Assembly (NCBI RefSeq): GCF_000717335.1
Contig: NZ_JNYZ01000022.1
Coordinates: forward strand, 62,001 to 126,000
Length of the DNA stretch: 64,000 nt
Source of the DNA: Amycolatopsis jejuensis
Lineage (GTDB): Bacteria; Actinomycetota; Actinomycetes; Mycobacteriales; Pseudonocardiaceae
Direction: 5' to 3'
The notes below the pieces were generated by a model. That model ran no database searches. It was not told the DNA's origin and saw nothing but the letters and a program-made list of their open reading frames with translations. How positions within the stretch are numbered: the first letter of the stretch is position 1; the number at the start of each line of letters is the position of its first letter. Position numbers and translations under genes: made by a program. Below, one piece after another: positions 17,641 to 25,326 of this stretch.

Positions 17641-18755
17641 CCCAGCCTGTCCGCATTCCCTCGGATGTCGATCGCGAGGATCGTGTCCTGGCCAATCTCA
17701 CCGTCCGGCAGTTGGCGATCCTCGCGGGGACTGGGATCGTGCTCTACGGCGTGTGGCTGGCCGCGCGCGGGGTGGTGCCACTGCCGGTTTTCCTGATCGT
17801 CGCGGTTCCGGTCGGGGTCGCGGCGGCGGTACTGGCGTTGGGTCAGCGTGACGGCGTGAGCTTGGACCGGCTCCTGCTTGCGGCCGTCCGCCAGCGGCTG
17901 CAACCCCGCCACCGGGTCGCCGCGCCCGAAGGAGTGCGGGCGGCGCCGCGATGGCTGACCAACGCCGCCGGCGGTGCGAGCCCTGCTGACGTGTCTCCGG
18001 CAGCGCTGCGGCTGCCCGCGGAAGGGGTCACCGAGGCCGGTGTCGTGGATCTCGGCGCGGACGGGGTCGCGATGGTCGCGGTAGCCAGCACCGTGAACTT
18101 CGCACTGCGCACGCCCGGCGAGCAGGAAGCGCTGGTCGCCTCGTTCGGCCGGTATCTGCACTCGATCTCCGCGCCGGTGCAGGTGCTTGTCCGAGCGGAA
18201 CGGCTGGACCTGAGCCGGCAGATCAGCGATCTGCGCGAAGCTGCCCCCGGCTTGCCGCACCCGTTACTGGAAGCCGCTGCGCGGGAGCATGCAAGCTACC
18301 TCGACCAGTTGCGCCGCTCCACCGATCTGCTGCGTCGCCAAGTTCTGCTGGTGCTGCGCGAACCAGTTCGCGCAGCGGGCCCGCCCGACGGGCTCGGCGG
18401 CGCCTCCCCACTCGCCGCGCTGCGCGCTCAGCGTGGCCGGACTGCGGAGATCACCGACACCGCACGACGCTCCGCCGAGACCAGGCTCGTGCGGCGGTTG
18501 GGAGAAGCAACCGAACTGCTGGCCCCGGCCGGGATCACTGTCACGCCGCTGGACGCGGGTCAGGCCACCGCTGTCCTGGCCACCGCGTGCAATCCGGACA
18601 GCCTGATCCCTCCATCAGCAGGATTGGCCGGCGCCGACGAGGTCATCACCACCGCCGGCCCGGACCTCCTCGACGAACCGCGCCGACCGGAGCCCGATCA
18701 CCGCGCGTTGCCAGAACCGACTGCGCTCGACGAGTGGGAGAGCGGTGACCTGTGA
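17637..18755 (+). CDS. PrgI-family T4SS protein (SCO6880-like)
   Basis: The N-terminal ~90 residues match the PrgI family: VRIPSDVDREDRVLANLTVRQ, then two hydrophobic helices (LAILAGTGIVLYGVWLAA and LPVFLIVAVPVGVAAAVLAL). PrgI is the Gram-positive counterpart of VirB3. The remaining ~280 residues are soluble and resemble the N-terminal part of VirB4-type ATPases (EQEALVASFGRYLHSISAPV, then LVRRLGEATELLAPAGITV). The protein therefore looks like VirB3 joined to a VirB4-associated domain. It overlaps its neighbours on both sides, so it is probably made in step with the VirB4 ATPase. Confidence 0.82.
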   Translation: MTQPVRIPSDVDREDRVLANLTVRQLAILAGTGIVLYGVWLAARGVVPLPVFLIVAVPVGVAAAVLALGQRDGVSLDRLLLAAVRQRLQPRHRVAAPEGVRAAPRWLTNAAGGASPADVSPAALRLPAEGVTEAGVVDLGADGVAMVAVASTVNFALRTPGEQEALVASFGRYLHSISAPVQVLVRAERLDLSRQISDLREAAPGLPHPLLEAAAREHASYLDQLRRSTDLLRRQVLLVLREPVRAAGPPDGLGGASPLAALRAQRGRTAEITDTARRSAETRLVRRLGEATELLAPAGITVTPLDAGQATAVLATACNPDSLIPPSAGLAGADEVITTAGPDLLDEPRRPEPDHRALPEPTALDEWESGDL

Positions 18756-20566
18756 TCACGAAATTCCGTCGCACCCGCCGTGAATCCCTGCCGGGCCGGG
18801 CCAGTGCCTTCACCCCGGACTCCCTGTCGGTCGCGCCCCGGCACCTGGAGATCGGTGGCGAATGGGTCGCCTCGTTCGCTATCACTGGCTACCCCCGTGA
18901 AGTGCATGCGGGATGGTTGCAGCCGCTGCTGTCCTATCCCGGCCGTGTCGATGTCTCGCTGCACATCGAACCCATCGACCCGGTGACAGCCGCCAATCGG
19001 CTCAAGCGTCAGCTGTCCAAATTGGAGTCAGGACGGCGCCGCACCTCGGAGAAGGGGCGCCTGCTGGACCCGATGGTCGAGGCCGCCACCGAGGACGCCT
19101 ACGACCTGTCTGCCCGCGTCGCCCGCGGCGAAGGCAAGCTCTACCGGCTTGGGCTCTACCTCACCGTGCACGCCAGCAGCGAACCCGACCTCGTCGAACA
19201 GGTCGCCGCGGTGCGCGCGCTCGCGGCGTCGCTGCTGATGAACGCCCAGCCGACCACCTACCGATCGTTGCAGGGCTGGGTATCCACCCTGCCGTTGGCT
19301 CTGGACCTCATCGGGATGCGCCGTACCTTCGACACCAGCGCTCTCGCCGCCGCATTTCCGTTCACCTCACCGGATCTCCCGCCTGCCGACCCGACCAGCG
19401 TCGCCGCCCCGGCCGGTGTGCTGTACGGGTTCAATGTCGGCAGCCAGGGGTTGGTGCATTGGGACCGCTTCAATGCGGACAATTACAACAGCGCCGTTCT
19501 CGGACGATCCGGTGCAGGCAAGTCGTACCTGGTCAAGCTGGAGACCCTGCGCAGCCTCTACCGCGGCGTCGAAGTCTCCATCATCGACCCGGAGGACGAA
19601 TACCGACGGCTCTGCGAAGCGATCGGCGGCACGTACCTCCACCTCGGCGACGCCGACGTCCGCATCAACCCATTCGACCTGCCGATCTCGGTCCGCCCGG
19701 ACGGGCGCCGCACCGCACCCAAAGACGCGCTGACCCGACGGGCACTGTTTCTGCACACCGTCGTGGGTGTCCTGCTCGGTACTGGACTGTCCGCACAGCA
19801 GCGAGCCGTACTCGACCGGGCCATCCTCGCCACCTACCACCGAGCGGGGATCACCAGTGACCCACGCAGCTGGGGTCGGCAGGCTCCGCTGCTCGCCGAT
19901 CTCTCCGCCGTCCTGGCCGCCGAGGGAGACTCGGTCGCGACGGACCTCAGCGCCCGGCTGCACCCGTTCGTCGAAGGCGCGTTCTCGACGATGCTTGCTG
20001 GGCCGACCACGACCCGGCCCGAGGGGCACCTGACCGTATTCAGTCTCCGCGATCTGCCCGACGAACTCCGCCCGATCGGCACTCTGCTGACATTGGACAC
20101 GGTATGGCGGCGGGTATCCAACCCGGCCATCCGACGCCCACGCCTGATCACGGTCGACGAAGCCTGGCTGCTCATGCAGGACCCGGCCGGAGCCCGGTTT
20201 CTGCACCGGATGGCCAAAGCGGCCCGGAAACACTGGGCAGGCTTGACGATCGCAACCCAAGACGTCGGCGACGTCCTCGGCACCGACCTGGGCAAGGCGA
20301 TCATCGCCAACGCCGCGACCCAGATCCTCCTACGGCAAGCGCCGCAAGCAATCGACGAGATCGTGGCGACCTTCAACCTGTCCGAGGGCGAGAAGCAGTT
20401 CCTGATTTCCGCGGACAAGGGCCAAGGACTCTTGAGCACTGGCACGCAGCGCGTCGCGTTTCAATCTCTGGCTTCTCCGCAGGAAAATGCGCTCATCACT
20501 ACAGACCCGAAGTTCCTGGCAACTCTTCAGGATTCCGGAACGAACTCCGGGTGGGTGGAGCTGTGA
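18752..20566 (+). CDS. VirB4-like conjugation ATPase
   Basis: This 604-residue protein is the motor ATPase of the type IV secretion apparatus. The Walker A motif is GRSGAGKS (residues 251-258), followed by IIDPEDEYRRL. Walker B is LITVDEAWLL near residue 467, followed by KHWAGLTIATQDVGDVL. VirB4 proteins power pilus assembly and substrate transfer from the cytoplasmic face. The GTG start overlaps the preceding stop as GTGA. In related systems the coupling ATPase gene would come next. Here it is separated by a 4.7-kb antisense insertion. Confidence 0.92.
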   Translation: MITKFRRTRRESLPGRASAFTPDSLSVAPRHLEIGGEWVASFAITGYPREVHAGWLQPLLSYPGRVDVSLHIEPIDPVTAANRLKRQLSKLESGRRRTSEKGRLLDPMVEAATEDAYDLSARVARGEGKLYRLGLYLTVHASSEPDLVEQVAAVRALAASLLMNAQPTTYRSLQGWVSTLPLALDLIGMRRTFDTSALAAAFPFTSPDLPPADPTSVAAPAGVLYGFNVGSQGLVHWDRFNADNYNSAVLGRSGAGKSYLVKLETLRSLYRGVEVSIIDPEDEYRRLCEAIGGTYLHLGDADVRINPFDLPISVRPDGRRTAPKDALTRRALFLHTVVGVLLGTGLSAQQRAVLDRAILATYHRAGITSDPRSWGRQAPLLADLSAVLAAEGDSVATDLSARLHPFVEGAFSTMLAGPTTTRPEGHLTVFSLRDLPDELRPIGTLLTLDTVWRRVSNPAIRRPRLITVDEAWLLMQDPAGARFLHRMAKAARKHWAGLTIATQDVGDVLGTDLGKAIIANAATQILLRQAPQAIDEIVATFNLSEGEKQFLISADKGQGLLSTGTQRVAFQSLASPQENALITTDPKFLATLQDSGTNSGWVEL

Positions 20567-20622
20567 TGAGGGTACTCGCCATCCGGAGTTCGCGAACTTC
20601 GTCTGTGATCGCTCGTGACGAA

Positions 20623-21729
20623 TCAGGTGACTTGGCAACCTGGGACTGCGCAAGCGGCCCGGCTTGTCGAGGGCCTCTGGGACTTGTGCGCTTGCCAGAC
20701 CGCCTCCATGTCGAGGGACCGGGTGGCTTCACGCATCTTTGTGTAGGCGTTGTCGGAGTATCGGGGATGTCGTTGCGATCCAAACACGAAGTCGTAGCGA
20801 CAGGTGTCGTCGCTGTCGATTCCCAGGTGCTCCCGCAGGGCGCGGCTTCGAACGCGTGTCAGCCTCAGCGCCTCTGCGAGCTCCGTCGCCGATCGGTGGA
20901 ACTTCCGTTGCAGGTCAATTTGGCGTATCGCTGCGGCGGGCGCAGACTCGTCTGCGACATAGCGAACTGGTGCGCCCTGCTTCTGGGTGAAATGCACTGT
21001 AATGGTGATGCCGTTTCCGTCGACGGCGGTGCCTATGTCTTCCAGCCGAGGGAAGACGGCAGCACGCGGGTCTCCTCGTCGGATGCCGTTCACGACGCGT
21101 TCGACATCGCTGTTGGACACCTGGGTATCCGGCGTGACATGCGCTTCCATGGCGAGGAGGGTGCGGATGCGGGCCCGGGCATCGTATCCGGCGCGGCGAC
21201 CTGGCTTGAGCAGCGCGGCGATTTGGCTGTATTCCTCGTCAAGGACGATCGCGAGGTCACGAGGTGGATCCACCGACAGGGGCAGAACGCGTGTTGGCAG
21301 GTGTGCGGCCAGTCGCTCGGTAAAAACTCGCTGCAAGAGTTCGTCGAACAGCGTAATTCCGGCGCGGGCGTGCAGGTAGAGCAACTGCTCTGGAACTACG
21401 TTGAACCAATGCTGCTCGTCGTCGCGCATTGCGTTGATGGCTCGCAGAGTACCAGCTTCCACGTCGCCGAGCTTGACGGTGAGATTGGTGGCGGCGAGTC
21501 CAAGACAGCCCTTGAAACCGATCGACCGGCCGGTCTCCCGATCGAAGATGTTCTTCTCGCCTGTTTGGACGAGAGCGGCTTTGAGCAGCATCTCGAACGC
21601 GTGTTGCAAGTGCAGCAGCACACGGGTTGTCCGACCGTTGTCATGGGGAGAATTGAAGGCTTCGACCGCACTGGTGAGGGATGCCAACGCCTTGCCTCGG
21701 AGTACCCGGCTCTACTGCTTGAGCTTCAT
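20623..21729 (-). pseudogene. DUF3644-domain gene with an amber codon at position 6
   Basis: The reading frame matches DUF3644 proteins, with the signature VLLHLQHAFEMLLKAAL near the N-terminus. The family function is unknown, and I recall members near defence genes. A strong ribosome site (GGGGAGAAGCG) precedes an ATG at 21729 that reads M-K-L-K-Q, then TAG at 21712-21714, then S-R-V-L-R-G-K-A-L and on into the intact 350-codon frame. Related proteins begin in just this way, so the TAG probably replaces a glutamine CAG. Translation could restart at the TTG at 21687, which lacks a ribosome site. The gene is either newly inactivated or made at low level. Confidence 0.7.
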
Positions 21730-21807
21730 CGCTTCTCCCCGCCCTCGTGGCGCATCGGTGCCGGGTGTAGTCGCGCTGACAGCCGCATGTGTTTCAGCCC
21801 GGCATCC

Positions 21808-23577
21808 TTATGGTGCTGTTTCGTAATCGGCGATGCCGGGGCGATCGACGGTTGCGGTGTAGCGGTAGGCACCGGCGACGGAGAGGCCGAACAGGTCGCA
21901 GATCAGACGGACGTCGCCGTTGCTGGCGTGGGCTTCGTCGAGGATGCGGTCCTGGCGGATGGATTGGGCGCTCATGCCGAGGCGCTTGCCGATCCAGTAC
22001 GGGGTGACCGCGCTGGTGGTGTTGGCGTTGCGGTAGTGGATGAACAGGTGCGGGTTGGCGGTGTTGGGCCAGGCCCGTTGCCGGCAGGTCAGGTAGGCGG
22101 TCAACCGCAGCCGCACCGGGACCGCGAGCGGGATGACGCGGTCCTCGACGTGCAGCCGCCCGTCGCGCAGGTCGGCCAGGCGCAGGGCGCAGAGTTGCCG
22201 GATGCGGACGGCGTGGAAGGCCAGCAGTGCTGCGAGCGCGACACGAGTCGGGTCCTCGGAGTCCAGGGCGGCACGCAGCGCGGACAAGTCGATCGGTCCA
22301 GGCGCCTGCGGGTGCGGGTTGGGGACGCTGATGCGGGCTGTCGGGTTGACGAAGGTGAGCTGCCGAGCCTTGAGCACCCGGAAGATCGACCGCAGTCCTT
22401 GCAGGGTGCACGATCGCGGCGCGCCACTGGGTGGCAGGGCGGCGAGGACGTCGTTGCGGCCGATCTCGCGCAGCGAGGTGTGCTCATGGGCCCAGCTACG
22501 AAGGGTGGGCAGGGCGAAGGACAGTTGCGTCCGGACGGTGCGTTCGGAGCGCGGCCGGAACCGGGGCGGAATGGTGCTGCCTTTGCGGGCGATGTCGAAC
22601 CACACCGTCAGCTCGCGGCGCATCTCGTCGGGCAGGGTGCTGGTCTGGACGGTGAACCAGCGCACGACAGCGGGGATTCGGTCGTCGGCGAGCATGCCGG
22701 CAGCGGCGAGCACGTCGAGCACCGGGCGAACCGGGTGGCGGATGCGCGACATGGGCAGCACGTCGCTGGCACGGATCGCCGCGCCCGGGGTGTCTTGCAT
22801 TCCCAGCAGCATGCGGATCGCGCGCTGGGTGCGTTCGGTGACGTTGATGCCCCAGCCGTGTTGGTGGGAGAATTCCCGGATGAACTGGCGCCATGCTGCC
22901 TCCCGCGCTGGGTCGGGTGGCGGCGGGAATCCGAGGCGCAGCCCGGATTCCAGGTCGCGCGGCAACTGCCACAGCACCAGTTGCTGGTAGCGGACCGGTT
23001 GCAGCAGCGAGAGGTCGGGTGGGACGGTCTTCTTGATGTAGGGGCGGGTTCCGTGTCCTTCGCGGTGCCACATGCCAGCGAAGAACAGCTGCTGGCCATG
23101 CCGGTTGGCGTCGGCGAGCCCAACCACGCTGGTCCGTTTCCCGAGGTCGTGGGCGAGCAGGCTGCGGGTCTTGCGGCACAATCGGCACGATCCCTGGTCG
23201 TCCAGGGCGACCTGCTGTCCGCAGGTGCGGCATGCGTCGACGTGGTGGTGGGTTTCGCGCCAGGAGCGGCAGGCCGAGCACAGCCAGCCGTAGGTACCGG
23301 TCACGCCCCAGGCGTGGCAGTCCGGGCAGGAATCCACCACGACGACCGCAGGCGCGAGCGGGCCGGGAAGTCGCCATACCGGCGAGCGTTCGCCGGGCGC
23401 GTGGGTGTGGCAGCGGGCGCACAACCCGGACGTGTAGTAGTCCTTTGTGGACCCGCATTTCCGGCAGGGCGGTGGCGTGACCGGCCCGCCAGGCCAGCAG
23501 TCGAAGCAGAAGGGGACCTCGCGCATCGCCGGTGGGCGCACCCCGCACACCTGGCAGCGGCGCGGGCGGCCGGTCAT
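21808..23577 (-). CDS. Zinc-ribbon protein with a degenerate tyrosine-recombinase domain
   Basis: The first ~150 of 589 residues hold many CxxC pairs (CQVCGVRPP, CRKCGS, CARC, CPDC, CSAC, CRTCGQ, CRLCRK), which suggests several zinc ribbons for DNA binding. Residues ~350-580 follow the tyrosine recombinase fold: an Arg in LLAFHAVRIRQLCALRLADL, then QSIRQDRILDEA and a late Tyr (GAYRYTATV). The usual H-x-x-R box is not clear. It is the third gene of a trio, overlapping the HTH gene by ATGA. In actinomycetes such proteins travel with a tyrosine recombinase and act as its partner, so it is probably part of a mobile unit. Confidence 0.72.
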   Translation of the reverse strand: MTGRPRRCQVCGVRPPAMREVPFCFDCWPGGPVTPPPCRKCGSTKDYYTSGLCARCHTHAPGERSPVWRLPGPLAPAVVVVDSCPDCHAWGVTGTYGWLCSACRSWRETHHHVDACRTCGQQVALDDQGSCRLCRKTRSLLAHDLGKRTSVVGLADANRHGQQLFFAGMWHREGHGTRPYIKKTVPPDLSLLQPVRYQQLVLWQLPRDLESGLRLGFPPPPDPAREAAWRQFIREFSHQHGWGINVTERTQRAIRMLLGMQDTPGAAIRASDVLPMSRIRHPVRPVLDVLAAAGMLADDRIPAVVRWFTVQTSTLPDEMRRELTVWFDIARKGSTIPPRFRPRSERTVRTQLSFALPTLRSWAHEHTSLREIGRNDVLAALPPSGAPRSCTLQGLRSIFRVLKARQLTFVNPTARISVPNPHPQAPGPIDLSALRAALDSEDPTRVALAALLAFHAVRIRQLCALRLADLRDGRLHVEDRVIPLAVPVRLRLTAYLTCRQRAWPNTANPHLFIHYRNANTTSAVTPYWIGKRLGMSAQSIRQDRILDEAHASNGDVRLICDLFGLSVAGAYRYTATVDRPGIADYETAP

Positions 23578-23885
23578 GCTGGCGGCACTGATCGATGCCG
23601 GCCCAGCCGCGGTGTGACTGGCGCGCCGGTGCCTGTCTCGGCCCGCGGCGGCTTGCGGGCTGCGACCTGCTCCGGCTCGCAGACCAGCAAGTCATCCGGG
23701 TTGCACTGCAGCACCGCGCAGATCACGTCCAGGTCGTCGAGGCGGATCGTGGTCGGTGTGGTCGTCCACAGCGCGGACATCTTTCCCGCGCTGACCTCCA
23801 GCCCAGCCTCGGCCAGCCGTCGGCGCATCTCGGTGGACTTCCAGATGCCCTGCTCGGCTGCTTTCATCCGCAGATTCCACCGCAT
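23574..23885 (-). CDS. Small HTH protein of the recombinase trio
   Basis: The 103-residue product resembles a Cro/C1-type DNA-binding protein: MRRRLAEAGLEVSAGKMSAL, then IRLDDLDVICAVLQCNPDDLLV, which is the usual end of an XRE domain. The tail is basic and Pro-rich. The start at 23885 is set by GGAGG, which overlaps the stop region of the recombinase upstream. It ends in an ATGA overlap with the zinc-ribbon gene. It probably controls or assists the two recombinases. Confidence 0.75.
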   Translation of the reverse strand: MRWNLRMKAAEQGIWKSTEMRRRLAEAGLEVSAGKMSALWTTTPTTIRLDDLDVICAVLQCNPDDLLVCEPEQVAARKPPRAETGTGAPVTPRLGRHRSVPPA

Positions 23886-23898
23886 TCTCGTGCTCCTC

Positions 23899-24975
23899 CT
23901 ACTGCCCGAGCCGGGCCGCGACTCGCTGGTTGGCCACCGTCCAGGCATGTTCGACATGGTCGTCCTGGACGTGGATGTAGCGGGTCGTCGTGGACAGCCA
24001 TTCGTGGCCCAAAATGTCTTGTATTGCCTTGAGGTCCATGCCGCGCGCATACAACGACGAGGCGCAGTAGTGCCGCAACGTGTGCGGTGTCAGGCGGCCG
24101 CCCCAATCCGGCAGCCATCGCGCGGTGGCTGCGCCCAGACCGTCGCGCAGAGCCTGGTCGCAGGCTCGGCGGTAGCAGCCGGTGTGCGGGTCGTCGCGTT
24201 CGCTCGGCAGCAGCGGCGCGTCCGGGTCCTGCCAATCGTCGCCGAACTGGTGCCGGACGTCGATCAGCCACCAGTCCAGCAGCTCAGCGACCTGGTTGAT
24301 CGCCGGGACCAGCCGGGTCTTCGCGCCGCGGCCGCGGCTGCCCTTGCCGAACCGGACGTGCAGCTTGCCGAACTCGCCCAGATCGCGGCGCCAGTCCCGG
24401 ATGTCGAGCATGTAGGTCTCGCGGATCCGCAAGCCCGCCCGACGCCACAACGACGCCGCCAGATAGTCCCGCGCCGCGATCAGGAATTTCCGTTTGTGTT
24501 CCAGCGAATCCCGCCACGAACTGAACAGGTGCTCGACTTCCTCGTCCGAGGGCGGGATACGTGGCTGGCCGTAGTCGGCCTTGGCCGGCCGGTTGTACTC
24601 ATCGATCGGCTGCCTGACCACGCACCCGGTCAGCTTGTGGACATCGCCCTGGTAGCGGGTGATCAGGAAATCGAAGAAGTGACCGATCGCCCAAGCTTTC
24701 TGTTGCACCGTGGTGCGGGCCCGACCCAGGTCTTTACGTTGGTGAGTAAGGAAACGATCCGCGTCGTGCGGCTGGGCCGTCCAGATCGGACGCCCGAGGA
24801 ACCGCATGAACTCGAACAGCACAGCCCGGTCGTTGCCCACCACGCTATCGCCGAGCCCTGCACCCAGCGCGGCCAGCAGATACTGGTCGACCAGTTCCTG
24901 CTCGAAGTCCTCCAGCTCCTGCGTCGTGCCCAGCTTGCGCGGTGCATCGAGGGACCGAACCACCGCCAGCGCCAT
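23899..24975 (-). CDS. Tyrosine recombinase of the trio
   Basis: The 358-residue protein has a SAM-like N-terminal DNA-binding domain and a complete catalytic domain: an Arg in RRAGLRIRETYMLDIRDW, the H-x-x-R box in LTPHTLRHYCASSLY, LGHEWLS, and the nucleophile in TTTRYIHVQDD. The frame is open up to 25263, but GGAGG stands 5 bp before the ATG at 24975, which fits the family start. It is the first gene of a three-gene leftward set that lies antisense within the conjugation operon. Its target may be the palindromic sequence near 20587-20598. Confidence 0.88.
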   Translation of the reverse strand: MALAVVRSLDAPRKLGTTQELEDFEQELVDQYLLAALGAGLGDSVVGNDRAVLFEFMRFLGRPIWTAQPHDADRFLTHQRKDLGRARTTVQQKAWAIGHFFDFLITRYQGDVHKLTGCVVRQPIDEYNRPAKADYGQPRIPPSDEEVEHLFSSWRDSLEHKRKFLIAARDYLAASLWRRAGLRIRETYMLDIRDWRRDLGEFGKLHVRFGKGSRGRGAKTRLVPAINQVAELLDWWLIDVRHQFGDDWQDPDAPLLPSERDDPHTGCYRRACDQALRDGLGAATARWLPDWGGRLTPHTLRHYCASSLYARGMDLKAIQDILGHEWLSTTTRYIHVQDDHVEHAWTVANQRVAARLGQ

Positions 24976-25326
24976 GAGCACCTCCGCGACCGACCCCTCA
25001 GTCGGCCGAACCTGACGATAGCTCACGAACCCCGGCGTTCCGTCGGAAATCCCGACGGCGTGTCGGATATCCAAAGACGTCGACGCCACCCCACCTGGCC
25101 TGAGCAGCAGCGTCCGGACACAACGGACGGTCAACATGAACGTCTGGAACTTCCAGCAACTGATCCGGCCGAGTTGTCCGCTGTCGAGCAGGAATCCGCC
25201 ACCGACGCCAGCTCGTTCGTGGACCTGGGTGAGATGGCTCTCGCCACGGACGCTGACGGTCACGTCGACATAGCCGCATAGCGCCCCGTCTCAGTTCGAA
25301 TTTGCCGTGCACGAGAAGGGTTTCTG
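24976..25326. other. Leader between the trio and the coupling ATPase
   Basis: The minus-strand frame stays open through this 350-bp stretch, but no start there has a ribosome site and the encoded text is not recombinase-like. It probably holds the promoter of the leftward trio and the right end of the inserted segment. The AGTTCGAATT text near 25295 is reminiscent of the palindrome at 20587-20598. I see nothing else. Confidence 0.4.

Noticed and set aside
20104..25281. A 1725-codon open frame on the plus strand
   Set aside because: It runs opposite to the DUF3644 gene and the recombinase trio, has no recognisable domain and a compositional pattern expected from the reverse strand of GC-rich genes.
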